A stretch of 64,000 nt of DNA from Pseudarthrobacter sp. AL07 (GCF_029960665.1 NZ_JASBRB010000010.1:43091-107090), one strand, 5' to 3'. Shown: positions 56,399 through 63,833, counted from the first letter of the stretch. Notes: generated by a model from the sequence alone, not told the origin. Program-made: numbers and translations.

Positions 56399-57515
56399 CG
56401 GCTGGGTAAGGGTGGATTAGGTGGTGGAGGTGTGAATTTCGGGGGCCTTGCTCTATGCGGATGTGTCCGAGCTGCACCAGATCCGTGATGGCCTTTTCGA
56501 TGGTTTCCCTCTTGCCTCTGACGCAGGCGTTGATGCTTCGGAATGAGAGAGCCTTTCCTGAGTCCTGGAGGGTCTGCGATATCTGCCCCATGAGCGCCGT
56601 GGGCTGCCAGTTGGTCCCGGAACCTTCGTCCACGCTGCGGGGCGCTTCCAGCCGGTAGTGGATCTTGCCCGGTTCGGTGGAGTCGAACACTGCCACCGCG
56701 ATTTCCTGAGTACGGTCTGACTTCCGCCAGGTTCCGGCGTTCGGTCTAACCTGTCCGGGGCGGTCCTTGCCGATGCGCAGGGCTATGCGCCCGATCATGC
56801 CCACTCCTCCGGGTTCGATCACTTCCAGGCCGTAGGCGGCTCCGGTGAGGTAAGAGAGCTTGGCTTGGGCTCCGATGGCGAACCGTCCGCGGCCCTCCTC
56901 TGACTTGGTGACGTGGTCGATGAGGAACACGGCCGCCCCGGTTTTGTCAGCGATCCTGCGGGGGATCTCCCGTCCCCAGCGGGTTACTTCGTCGTTGTCG
57001 ATGCTCTTGACTCCGAAGATGGCGAACGCTTCCGTTATGCCGTCGATGATGGCGAGCCCGTAGTCGCGCTGCAGTAGTCCGTGGAAGGCTAGGCGTTCCT
57101 GTTCGGTTCCGGCGGGGTGCATCTGGGGGCGGACGTAGTGGAAATAGTCCTTGATCTGTTCCGGGCGTGCTCCCAACATGAGAAGCCGGTTGATTACCGC
57201 GCCCTGGTCGGACTCGCAATCGATGTAGAGCACGTCTATGCCCTCATTGACGCTCCGGGCTGATTCGGCCTGAGCGACCATGGATTTCATGGACTCAGAT
57301 TCGCCGTTGAGCGCGTGAACCAGTGCCGGATAGCCAAGACAGACGCCGTCTTCCCGTTCCATGTAGGTAGGCTGCGGGGCCTGGTGAGTGCCGTTGAGGA
57401 CGGCGGTTAGGTCGATGGGTTCCCATGTGGCGGGTTCCCTCTCGGAAACATCCTCACCTTCCGCTGCCCTGGACTGCCAGTGTTCCTCCGGCGGGGCTGC
57501 GTAGTCGTCCGTCAC
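56367..57515 (-). CDS. RecA/RepA-fold ATPase, probable replication helicase
   Basis: 382 residues, GTG start overlapping the upstream small gene (GTGA). Walker A is HALNGESESMKSM near residue 75: the glycine before the lysine is replaced by Met. Walker B is YGLAIIDGITEAF, and AVFLIDHVTKSEEGRGRFA follows. This is the AAA_25/RepA-like type seen beside origins of plasmids and satellites. The C-terminus (from about residue 300) looks like a winged helix, ISQTLQDSGKALSFRSINAC. Likely loads or acts as a helicase at the iteron cluster immediately downstream. Confidence 0.8.
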   Translation of the reverse strand: MTDDYAAPPEEHWQSRAAEGEDVSEREPATWEPIDLTAVLNGTHQAPQPTYMEREDGVCLGYPALVHALNGESESMKSMVAQAESARSVNEGIDVLYIDCESDQGAVINRLLMLGARPEQIKDYFHYVRPQMHPAGTEQERLAFHGLLQRDYGLAIIDGITEAFAIFGVKSIDNDEVTRWGREIPRRIADKTGAAVFLIDHVTKSEEGRGRFAIGAQAKLSYLTGAAYGLEVIEPGGVGMIGRIALRIGKDRPGQVRPNAGTWRKSDRTQEIAVAVFDSTEPGKIHYRLEAPRSVDEGSGTNWQPTALMGQISQTLQDSGKALSFRSINACVRGKRETIEKAITDLVQLGHIRIEQGPRNSHLHHLIHPYPAGDTLTSLKAV

Positions 57516-57607
57516 GCGGCGGCCTCCAATTCCTTCATGTAGTCGGGGTCATGTACGGCGAGCCAGCGCAGGAGCTCCCAGTGCCGGTAAGTGGCTACGC
57601 TGATCAT
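57512..57607 (-). CDS. Candidate 31-residue protein
   Basis: MISVATYRHWELLRWLAVHD followed by PDYMKELEAAA. The TGA overlaps the ATPase GTG start, and the ATG is 9 bases after the previous stop, which suggests a coupled gene. Ribosome site is weak. Confidence 0.4.
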   Translation of the reverse strand: MISVATYRHWELLRWLAVHDPDYMKELEAAA

Positions 57608-57616
57608 CCGTGCGGC

Positions 57617-57964
57617 CTACTCGCCTTCAGTGACGCCGGCAGCCTGCGCGGCCTGGATTAGTGCTGTGCCGAGTTCGAGGGCTTCAGTGGGCGTCAGGTC
57701 CCGGTCCTGGACGGTCCAGACGTTGATGCAGTGGCCGGTGTCGAACTTCCATCCCGGCGTGAGGATCCAACCGCGGTTCATCGTCTCGTCAGCAACCCAT
57801 AGGTCATCGCAACCCGGTGCCAGGGTGTAGCCGGCCGGCGGCATCGGGATGGGGCCGGCTTCCCTTTCGAGCTCGTCCATTAGCTCGACAATGTTCAGGC
57901 CCTGCTTTTCGGCCATGTCGCCGAGCTCTCGCACTGTGGCGGGCCAGTTGGTAGCATTAGTCAT
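57617..57964 (-). CDS. Hypothetical element protein
   Basis: 115 residues from ATG 57964, with an AAAGGA site and an 8-base overlap with the upstream stop (ATGACTAA). The C-terminal half, FDTGHCINVWTVQDRDLTPTEALELGTAL, has an aromatic strand followed by an amphipathic helix. No family recognised. Confidence 0.7.
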   Translation of the reverse strand: MTNATNWPATVRELGDMAEKQGLNIVELMDELEREAGPIPMPPAGYTLAPGCDDLWVADETMNRGWILTPGWKFDTGHCINVWTVQDRDLTPTEALELGTALIQAAQAAGVTEGE

Positions 57965-58169
57965 TGGAATCATCCTTTTCGTAGGTGTTTTCGGTGGCGG
58001 CGTCGGTGTTCTTCTTGGCTGAGGAACCGGCGTCGCTTTCTTTTTTGATGTACGGGTTCTTAGCCGCTACCGCTGCGTCATTCAGCGGGCCGGTGTGGCT
58101 GGTGCCGTGCCAGTAGCCGGACTCCCAAGCGGCCGCCAGGTCAGCCTCGCTGTAGGTTCGGACGCTCAT
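57957..58169 (-). CDS. Hypothetical small element protein
   Basis: 70 residues, overlapping the upstream gene by 4 bases (ATGA). Starts SVRTYSEADLAAAWESGYWH; the C-terminus is Lys/Asp/Asn-rich and disordered. Not recognised. Confidence 0.7.
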   Translation of the reverse strand: MSVRTYSEADLAAAWESGYWHGTSHTGPLNDAAVAAKNPYIKKESDAGSSAKKNTDAATENTYEKDDSND

Positions 58170-58396
58170 CCCGTCACCTGGGCCGCGTTGTGCTTGAAGT
58201 CCATCCAGCGGCGGGCAACGCCTTCCCCTACCGGGTCCGCGTATGTCAAGCGCCGGTAGGATTCGGGGTCATTCTTGGCCAGGTAGTCGCCAGCCAGTTT
58301 CTTGGCCCGCCTGACGCTCATGACCGTGCCGGCTTCGGCGGCCGCGGCGAGAATCCATCCTTTGATTTGGACGAAGCTCGGGGGATTTTCGGGCAT
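58166..58396 (-). CDS. Hypothetical small element protein
   Basis: 76 residues. FVQIKGWILAAAAEAGTVMS then RRAKKLAGDYLAKNDPESYRRLTYADPVGE suggests helical packing with basic faces; DNA binding is possible. AAAGAGA site before ATG 58396. The 74 bases upstream contain nothing recognised. Confidence 0.7.
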   Translation of the reverse strand: MPENPPSFVQIKGWILAAAAEAGTVMSVRRAKKLAGDYLAKNDPESYRRLTYADPVGEGVARRWMDFKHNAAQVTG

Positions 58397-58470
58397 GCTG
58401 GTATCTCTTTTCTCAGCTTGTGGGCTTGCCGTCTGACAACGGTCCTTGTGGTGCTGGACTTGCGGTGGAC

Positions 58471-58698
58471 TTATGCCGACTTCGCTTCGCCTTCAAATGC
58501 GGCGTTGATCCAGTCGATAACGTCCTGTTCCCGGTACATCACGCGACCACCCAGCTTGGCGCAGCGCGGGCCGGTGCCGTTGTGACGCATCCACCGAATC
58601 TGAGCCGGGGTCTTGCGCAGCATCTCGGCCACCTCGTCCAGCGTTAGCAGCTTGATTGCTCGTGCGCGCTCTTGTTCAGTGATCAGTTGGACTGTCAT
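58471..58698 (-). CDS. Excisionase-like helix-turn-helix protein
   Basis: 75 residues. KLLTLDEVAEMLRKTPAQIR then WMRHNGTGPRCAKLGGRVMYREQDVIDWI is the MerR/Xis-type winged helix of the AlpA/excisionase group. First gene of the leftward operon, divergent from the repressor. GGGAG site before ATG 58698. Probably directs integrase toward excision; could also be a transcription activator of the operon. Confidence 0.85.
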   Translation of the reverse strand: MTVQLITEQERARAIKLLTLDEVAEMLRKTPAQIRWMRHNGTGPRCAKLGGRVMYREQDVIDWINAAFEGEAKSA

Positions 58699-58719
58699 GG
58701 CTTGCTCCCTCTGTCGTCG

Positions 58720-58794
58720 TCAACCTCTAATCGGTTGAACCGATATTGATATAGAATCATGGATTGTTGGATCGGTCAACCTATAATCGGTTGA
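58720..58794. promoter_or_regulatory. Divergent switch operators
   Basis: Two 19-bp near-identical sites, 58720-58738 and 58776-58794, with arms TCAACC and GGTTGA. Between them, overlapping the first, ATCGGTTGAACCGAT (58730-58744) is a palindrome about a single central base. A consensus -10, TATAAT at 58782-58787, lies inside the right site and would drive the repressor gene; TTGACC on the minus strand (58779-58774) can serve the leftward operon. Repressor binding would thus cover both promoters. Confidence 0.65.
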
Positions 58795-58813
58795 TTTAGG
58801 GTATGTTGGTGCA

Positions 58814-59215
58814 ATGGCAACAGATGATCCAAAAGACCTTTGTTATGGGCTGAGCACCAGCTTGGACGGTCGCAAGTACCGAATCGGCATTAATTGGTTT
58901 GCCCCCGAAGCCGTGGAAGGGGTTGGCGAGTTATTCGGGCACCACGCACGTGAGCGCCGCGAATACTTGAACTTGTCTCAGCAGGCGGTAGCGGCCTACA
59001 TGAAGGATTTCTTCAAGATCCCGTGGCACCAGACGGTTGTGGCGAAGATCGAGTCGGGAGAGCGCAGGGTGAAGCTGAACGAGGCGATGGCGCTGGCGTA
59101 CACCTACGGGATGCCGCTCGATAATCTAGCCGGTGGCATCTTGGTCCAGGACAAGTCGCGGCTAGTGCCGTTGGACGAGGGGGGAGAAGATGGCGAGCAT
59201 TCAGAAGAGGGATAA
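58814..59215 (+). CDS. XRE-family repressor
   Basis: 133 residues. Helix-turn-helix region is RREYLNLSQQAVAAYMKDFF then WHQTVVAKIESGERRVKLNE, where SGERRV is the recognition turn. The C-terminus is acidic (EGGEDGEHSEEG). Likely the master repressor of the element, acting on the operators just upstream. Overlaps the integrase start by 26 bases. Confidence 0.85.
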   Translation: MATDDPKDLCYGLSTSLDGRKYRIGINWFAPEAVEGVGELFGHHARERREYLNLSQQAVAAYMKDFFKIPWHQTVVAKIESGERRVKLNEAMALAYTYGMPLDNLAGGILVQDKSRLVPLDEGGEDGEHSEEG

Positions 59216-60260
59216 CGGTTCCTGGCGTGCCCGATACCGCGATGACGCGGGGAAGGAACATGCCCGGCACTTCACGCGGCAGAAGGATGCAAAGGCGTGG
59301 CTCGATGAGGTTACGGCGTCGGTGGTCACAGGGACTTATGTGGATCCGAAGACGGCGCTGACCACTGTTCAGGAGTGGTCGGTTATCTGGCTGAAGGGCT
59401 ACGAGAACAACCGGCCCTCCACTGTCCGCCAAGCGAAAACGCACCTAAAGCGGATCAATGCGGCGTTCGGGAATCGGGCGCTGAAGAGCGTACGGCCGTC
59501 AGAGGTCAAGGCGTGGACTGCGAAGCTCAGTGATGAGGGCCTGGCTGATTCCACGATCTACGCGCTGCATTCGCGCATGGGGCAGCTCTACAGCGACGCC
59601 GTGCACGATGGGCTGTTGCCGAAGTCGCCGCTGAGCCGTCGCACGGCGCCGAAGGCAGGGGAGCAGCGGCCCTATGTAGCCACAACGGAACAGGTCTGGG
59701 CACTGCATGACGCGATGCCGGACGGCCTGCAGCCTGCCGTGCTGCTGGCGGCGTTCGCTGGGCTTCGTGTTGCTGAGGCCGTGGCGCTGCGGGTTTCTGA
59801 CGTGGATTTCATGCGCGGAATTGTCGCGCCGGCCATCCAATATCCGGGCGTTGAACTGAAGACCAAGGAATCCAGGACGCCTATCCCGATTCCTCAAAAT
59901 CTATGCCTTGAACTGTCGGTGAATCACACGCGCTGGGGGAGTGAAACGCTCGTCACTAACGCATGGGGCCGGGCCATCTCGCCTCACCGGCTGGAACACT
60001 ACTTCCGGGAAGCGCGGGCCACGGTCAAGGATCTTCCTGAAGGGTTCAGGTTCCATGACCTCCGGCACTACTTCGCATCGCTACTCATTGCCCAGGGCCT
60101 TGACGTGAAGGTGGTTCAGAAGAGCCTCAGGCACTCGTCAGCGAAGACGACGCTGGACACCTACGGGCATATGTGGCCGGACAAGGAAGAGTCAGCCAGG
60201 GCGGCGGTAGCCGGCGTGCTGCGGGAGCGGCTGAGCTCGCGGACTGAGCAGCACGGCTGA
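59190..60260 (+). CDS. int: Tyrosine-type integrase
   Basis: 356 residues. N-terminal arm-binding domain (SIQKRDNGSWRARYRDDAGK), a core-binding domain, and the catalytic domain with Arg in FAGLRVAEAVAL, HxxR box in RFHDLRHYFASLL, and the final His and Tyr in RHSSAKTTLDTYGHMW. It recombines attP with the glnA1 3' end. It ends about 120 bases from the right attachment repeat. Confidence 0.95.
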   Translation: MASIQKRDNGSWRARYRDDAGKEHARHFTRQKDAKAWLDEVTASVVTGTYVDPKTALTTVQEWSVIWLKGYENNRPSTVRQAKTHLKRINAAFGNRALKSVRPSEVKAWTAKLSDEGLADSTIYALHSRMGQLYSDAVHDGLLPKSPLSRRTAPKAGEQRPYVATTEQVWALHDAMPDGLQPAVLLAAFAGLRVAEAVALRVSDVDFMRGIVAPAIQYPGVELKTKESRTPIPIPQNLCLELSVNHTRWGSETLVTNAWGRAISPHRLEHYFREARATVKDLPEGFRFHDLRHYFASLLIAQGLDVKVVQKSLRHSSAKTTLDTYGHMWPDKEESARAAVAGVLRERLSSRTEQHG

Positions 60261-60279
60261 GCCTGTCAGGGCACAACAA

Positions 60280-60317
60280 AAGGCCGGCCCTGGGTGGTGA
60301 AACCTGGGACCGGCCTT
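60280..60317. terminator. Element-borne hairpin near the right end
   Basis: AAGGCCGG at 60280-60287 pairs with CCGGCCTT at 60310-60317; the inner CCTGGG segments extend it imperfectly. It lies after int and, read on the minus strand, about 60-100 bases past the glnA1 stop, so it may end both transcripts. A-rich on its left (CAACAAAA). Confidence 0.65.
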
Positions 60318-60334
60318 CGCTGTATCTGGATTCT

Positions 60335-60356
60335 TGCGGACTGTGTGCGGACTATG
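60335..60356. promoter_or_regulatory. Arm-type integrase sites, right arm
   Basis: Two tandem 11-bp units starting TGCGGACT at 60335 and 60346, the same unit and orientation as the three at 50229-50261. They end 22 bases before the core. Confidence 0.7.
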
Positions 60357-60378
60357 CCCGCTTCAGCCGCGTGTTCTA

Positions 60379-60405
60379 GCTAGACGCCGTAGTAGAGCTC
60401 GAACT
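60379..60405. repeat. Right attachment-site repeat within glnA1
   Basis: Second copy of the 27-bp core; it contains the final seven glnA1 codons and the stop. Insertion therefore leaves GlnA1 unchanged. Confidence 0.92.
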
Positions 60406-61804
60406 CGTACGGGTTCGGGCGCAGGGACAGCGGGCGGATCTCGTACTCGTACTTGTACTCGATCCAGGTGTCGATCAGGTCCTGGGTGAACACGCCACCG
60501 GCCTGCAGGAACTCGTTGTCCTCGCGCAGGGCCTCCAACGCCTCTTCCAGCGAACCAGGAGCCTTCGGGATGTCCTTGGCTTCCTCGGCAGGCAGCTCGT
60601 AGAGGTCCTTGTCGATCGGCGCCGGCGGTTCGATGCGGTTGCGGATGCCGTCAATCCCGGCCATCAGCTGGGCAGCGAAGGCCAGGTAGGGGTTGGACGA
60701 GGGGTCCGGAGCGCGGAACTCGATGCGCTTGGCCTTGGGGTTGGAGCCCGTGATGGGGATACGGATCCCGGCGGAGCGGTTGCCCTGCGAGTACACCATG
60801 TTGACCGGAGCTTCGAAGCCCTTGACCAGGCGGCGGTAGGAGTTCACCGTCGGGTTGGTGAAGGCGAGAACGGCCGAGGAGTGCTGCAGCAGGCCGCCGA
60901 TGTACCAGCGGGCCATGTCGGACAGGCCGGCGTAGCCCTTTTCGTCGTAAAACAGCGGCTCGCCGTTGGTCCACAGCGACTGGTGGCAGTGCATACCCGA
61001 ACCGTTGTCGCCAAAGACCGGCTTCGGCATGAAAGTCACGGACTTGCCCCAGGAATCGGCCGTGTTTTTGATGACGTACTTGAACTTCTGCAGGTCGTCC
61101 GCGGCGTGGGTCAGGGTGGTGAACTTGTAGTTGATTTCAGCCTGGCCGGCGGAGCCTACCTCGTGGTGGCTGCGCTCGACCTCGAGGCCTGCCTCATCCA
61201 GGGCGATACACATGGCGTCGCGGAGGTCAGCCTGCTTGTCGGTGGGGGAAACCGGGAAGTAGCCGCCCTTGATGGGCGTCTTGTAGCCGAGGTTTCCGCC
61301 CTCTTCTTCGCGGCCGGTGTTCCAGTGTGCTTCTTCGGAGTCGATCTTGTAGAAGCTGCCCTCGGGGGAGGACTGGTACTGGACGTTGTCGAAGACGAAG
61401 AATTCGGCCTCCGGAGCGAAGAACGCGGTGTCGGCGATGCCCGTGGAGGCGAGGTAGGCCTCAGCCTTTTCGGCTACGCCGCGGGGATCGCGGTGGTACG
61501 GGTCTCCGGTGCGGGGGTTCACGATCGAGAAGTTCAGCGCAAGGGTCTTTTCCATGCGGAACGTGTCCAGGAATGCGGTGGTAACGTCCGGGATCAACTG
61601 CATGTCGGATTCGGCGATGCCCTGGAAGCCGCGGATGGAGGAACCGTCGAAGAGCTGGCCGTTGATGAAGAAGTCCGCGTCGACGCTCTTGGCCGGCACG
61701 TTGAAGTGCTGCTGCACACCCGGGAGGTCGGTGAAGCGGATATCGACGAATTTAATGTCTTCGTCTTTGATGAACTTGAGGACTTCGTCCGCAGTCTTGA
61801 ACAT
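60380..61804 (-). CDS. glnA: Glutamine synthetase type I (GlnA1)
   Basis: 474 residues. [52 protein letters not shown] and [12 protein letters not shown] are the ATP, metal and glutamate sites. [16 protein letters not shown] carries the Tyr that GlnE adenylylates. The C-terminal YEFELYYGV is encoded inside the attachment site. Main ammonia-assimilating enzyme; 284-base leader carries a GlnR-type operator. AAGGAG site before ATG 61804. Confidence 0.97.
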   Translation of the reverse strand: MFKTADEVLKFIKDEDIKFVDIRFTDLPGVQQHFNVPAKSVDADFFINGQLFDGSSIRGFQGIAESDMQLIPDVTTAFLDTFRMEKTLALNFSIVNPRTGDPYHRDPRGVAEKAEAYLASTGIADTAFFAPEAEFFVFDNVQYQSSPEGSFYKIDSEEAHWNTGREEEGGNLGYKTPIKGGYFPVSPTDKQADLRDAMCIALDEAGLEVERSHHEVGSAGQAEINYKFTTLTHAADDLQKFKYVIKNTADSWGKSVTFMPKPVFGDNGSGMHCHQSLWTNGEPLFYDEKGYAGLSDMARWYIGGLLQHSSAVLAFTNPTVNSYRRLVKGFEAPVNMVYSQGNRSAGIRIPITGSNPKAKRIEFRAPDPSSNPYLAFAAQLMAGIDGIRNRIEPPAPIDKDLYELPAEEAKDIPKAPGSLEEALEALREDNEFLQAGGVFTQDLIDTWIEYKYEYEIRPLSLRPNPYEFELYYGV

Positions 61805-61868
61805 CTATGCTCCTTACGCATATGTAATATCTGGCTGGCAAGCCAACTGATCCAGCGCAATCCGAAGG

Positions 61869-61891
61869 GCAGGGAAACCTGGTTTCCCTGC
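61869..61891 (-). other. Perfect hairpin in the glnA1 leader
   Basis: GCAGGGAAACC at 61869-61879 is followed by its complement at 61881-61891 around a single base, 65 bases upstream of the start codon. No T-run follows. It may be an RNA stem in the leader or a dimeric protein site. Confidence 0.55.
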
Positions 61892-61935
61892 TTGGGAGGT
61901 ATTGCTTGAAACTGCTATCAGCCTATGGACACGTC

Positions 61936-61973
61936 ATTTCCCGTCAGTGTCCACATTGTTTCGGGCAGGTTAC
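61936..61973 (-). promoter_or_regulatory. GlnR-type operator of glnA1
   Basis: On the minus strand four half-sites lie at exact 11-bp steps: GTAAC (61973-61969), GAAAC (61962-61958), GACAC (61951-61947) and GAAAT (61940-61936), each separated by 6 bases. The actinobacterial GlnR consensus is GTnAC-n6-GAAAC repeated. The first pair is perfect, the second has three mismatches in total. A further upstream GTAAC at 61994-61990 is out of phase by one. The site is about 130-170 bases upstream of glnA1. Confidence 0.75.
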
Positions 61974-62088
61974 AGAATGCCCTGTTGAGGTTACAGAATT
62001 GTCCTGATCAGGTAACGCTATCCGGTGTCCACAGTGTGGTCCAACGGTTTCCACTCTGTGGTCGGCGGTGAGTCGGTAAGCTTGGACG

Positions 62089-62526
62089 GTGGTAGATCGC
62101 AATGATATTGGTTCCTGGCTCAGCGGACCGGACACGTCCGGCATCTCAAGGTACCCGGGGGAGCGGTTGGGAATGCCCGAATCCGGTTCCGGCTCCATGG
62201 CCAGGGCAGGCAGGCGCTTCCTCGCCATCGCCCTTGACTGGGGGATAGCCCTGCTGATCAGTAACTTTGCCTTTGGCGGTGACTCCTGGGCCACGTTGGC
62301 GGTATTTGGCTCGGAACAGATGCTGCTCGTGGGCACCCTTGGTTACAGCATCGGCCACCGCATGGCCGGGATCCATGTGCTGCGCCTGGGCGGCGGGCCC
62401 GCTGGTCCGATGGCCGCCGTGGTGAGGTCAGTGTTGCTGTGCTTGGTGATTCCTGCCGTAATTTTCGATCCGGACCAGCGGGGACTGCACGACAAAGCGA
62501 TGAATACCGTTCTCGTCAGACGCTAG
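62089..62526 (+). CDS. RDD-family membrane protein
   Basis: 145 residues, GTG start. RFLAIALDWGIALLISNFAF is the first RDD helix with its Arg and Asp; GYSIGHRMAGIHVLRLGGG and PDQRGLHDKAMNTVLVRR complete the family. Two to three transmembrane helices. Gene next to glnA1 in mycobacteria too (Rv2219A). Function unknown. Confidence 0.92.
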   Translation: MVDRNDIGSWLSGPDTSGISRYPGERLGMPESGSGSMARAGRRFLAIALDWGIALLISNFAFGGDSWATLAVFGSEQMLLVGTLGYSIGHRMAGIHVLRLGGGPAGPMAAVVRSVLLCLVIPAVIFDPDQRGLHDKAMNTVLVRR

Positions 62527-62596
62527 CAGGGTCCATGCGCCTGGCGATGGCGGTGTGCCGGCACCTCGCGGCGCGGGAATACAGTGCCGTGCCGGG

Positions 62597-62953
62597 TCAG
62601 ACCCCCGCCGTTTCCTTCGTCCCGGCAGGAACGGCCGTGCTTGGTGTCAGGTAACCGCGCTTTCCGGCCCAGCGTTCGAACGCGACCGTGGCGAACGGGA
62701 TCACTGCCGACAGCCCCGCGAACAGGGCCACCACGAAGTGCCACCGCTGGAGCCGCCACAGGGCGAGGGCGGCGATGCCGTAGCCCACAAACAGCGCACC
62801 ATGGATAGGGCCGGCGATCTCCACGCCCAGTTCGGTGGTTTTGGCGATCCACTTGAAGTACATGCCAGCCAGCAGCGCAGCCCAGCTGAAGCCTTCGGCA
62901 ACCGCCAGGACGCGGAAGGCCCGGATAACAAGGGTTCTAACGGGAATCGTCAT
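62597..62953 (-). CDS. DUF3817 integral membrane protein
   Basis: 118 residues from ATG 62953, with a GGAAGTAG site; the frame is open further. FRVLAVAEGFSWAALLAGMY followed by PIHGALFVGYGIAALALWRL is the DUF3817 signature; four hydrophobic segments. Function unknown. Confidence 0.88.
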   Translation of the reverse strand: MTIPVRTLVIRAFRVLAVAEGFSWAALLAGMYFKWIAKTTELGVEIAGPIHGALFVGYGIAALALWRLQRWHFVVALFAGLSAVIPFATVAFERWAGKRGYLTPSTAVPAGTKETAGV

Positions 62954-63003
62954 GTAGCTACTTCCAATCAATGTCCCGCCTGGTTGGGCGGCGTCCGGCA
63001 GAC

Positions 63004-63046
63004 AAAAACCGCCCTGGTTCCGGTCAAGCCGGGAACCAGAGCGGTT
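63004..63046 (-). terminator. Intrinsic terminator after DUF4191 gene
   Basis: AACCGCCCTGGTTCCGG (63007-63023) pairs with the segment ending at 63046 (AACCAGAGCGGTT part). On the minus strand the stem is followed by a T run (complement of AAAAA at 63004-63008). Directly downstream of the DUF4191 stop. Confidence 0.75.
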
Positions 63047-63054
63047 CAAGAGTT

Positions 63055-63807
63055 TTAGCGTCCGCGGTTGGGGCGCGCTTTGTAAGGGTCGATTCCCTTG
63101 GGAATCGGGAGGCGGTTGCCCAGCGAGGAAATACGCTTGGAGACCGCATTCACCTCAAGCTTGGTCAGTTCATTCTTCAGCTTGCCCATTTTCTTGGCTA
63201 CCTGGCTGATGGGAACCTGGCCCTCGCCGCGGCCGCTTTCGATCATGTGGACCGTGACGTTCGGGAGGATGCGCGCAAGGCGTTTACGCTCGGCGTCGAG
63301 CATTGGCTTGACGCGGATGGTGGGGCCTTCGCTGACGAGGACGACGCCGGGACGGCCGACGGCGCGGAACACGGCGTCCTGCGTGCGCGGGTTTACGGCG
63401 ACCGGCTGGTCCTCGGTGATCCAGCCGCGCTTCAGCGTGCCCAGTGCGGCGCCTGAGGCTCCCGGCTGGTTCTCGATCTGGGCGAAGGCGGCGCGTTCGG
63501 CACGACGCGAGAGGATCAGGGTGGCGCCGAGGAGGCCCAGCGGAATGCCGATGAGCAGTCCAGTGATCCAGTTTTCCAGCCAATAACCCACCAGGAAGCT
63601 GACAGCCACAACACCCAGAAACACCAGCAGCATCAGCCACGGGACCATGGGATCATGGCGGCGGGTCATGTTAAAGACTTCGCCGATCTGCTTGAGCCGG
63701 CTGGGCTTCTTGACCTTTGCCTGTTTTGGCTTGCGCGAGAAGAGGCCACGTTTCGGGGCGTCAGAGGCCGCCGGAGTGCTGTTACTGGAATCAGGGGTGT
63801 TCGCCAT
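63055..63807 (-). CDS. DUF4191 membrane protein
   Basis: 250 residues. A basic N-terminus with RKPKQAKVKKPSRLKQIGEV leads to two transmembrane helices (WLMLLVFLGVVAVSFLVGYW and the following GLLIGIPLGLLGATLIL), then a cytosolic domain with TEDQPVAVNPRTQDAVFRA and a basic C-terminus. Equivalent to Rv2219 beside lipA in mycobacteria. Function unknown. Confidence 0.92.
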   Translation of the reverse strand: MANTPDSSNSTPAASDAPKRGLFSRKPKQAKVKKPSRLKQIGEVFNMTRRHDPMVPWLMLLVFLGVVAVSFLVGYWLENWITGLLIGIPLGLLGATLILSRRAERAAFAQIENQPGASGAALGTLKRGWITEDQPVAVNPRTQDAVFRAVGRPGVVLVSEGPTIRVKPMLDAERKRLARILPNVTVHMIESGRGEGQVPISQVAKKMGKLKNELTKLEVNAVSKRISSLGNRLPIPKGIDPYKARPNRGR

Positions 63808-63833
63808 AGTTCCTCAATTCTACGTGATTTATG

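Larger units (their letters stand above)
50109..60405. mobile_element. Integrated phage-satellite-like element in glnA1 3' end
   Basis: 10.3 kb bounded by a perfect 27-bp direct repeat. It encodes a tyrosine integrase next to the right end, a divergent repressor/excisionase switch, a leftward operon of small proteins and an ATPase, an iteron-like cluster, a terS-unknown-tape-measure late operon, and a lipoprotein on the opposite strand. No large terminase, portal, protease, capsid, baseplate, lysin or holin is present. The size and module order resemble satellites rather than a full prophage. A deleted prophage is the alternative. Confidence 0.9.

Noticed and set aside
60379..60405. tRNA gene as the integration target
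   Set aside because: The repeat is the 3' end of glnA1 and cannot fold as a tRNA.
60881..61909. 342-codon plus-strand frame over glnA1
   Set aside because: Antisense to the clearly conserved glnA1, with no recognisable domain.
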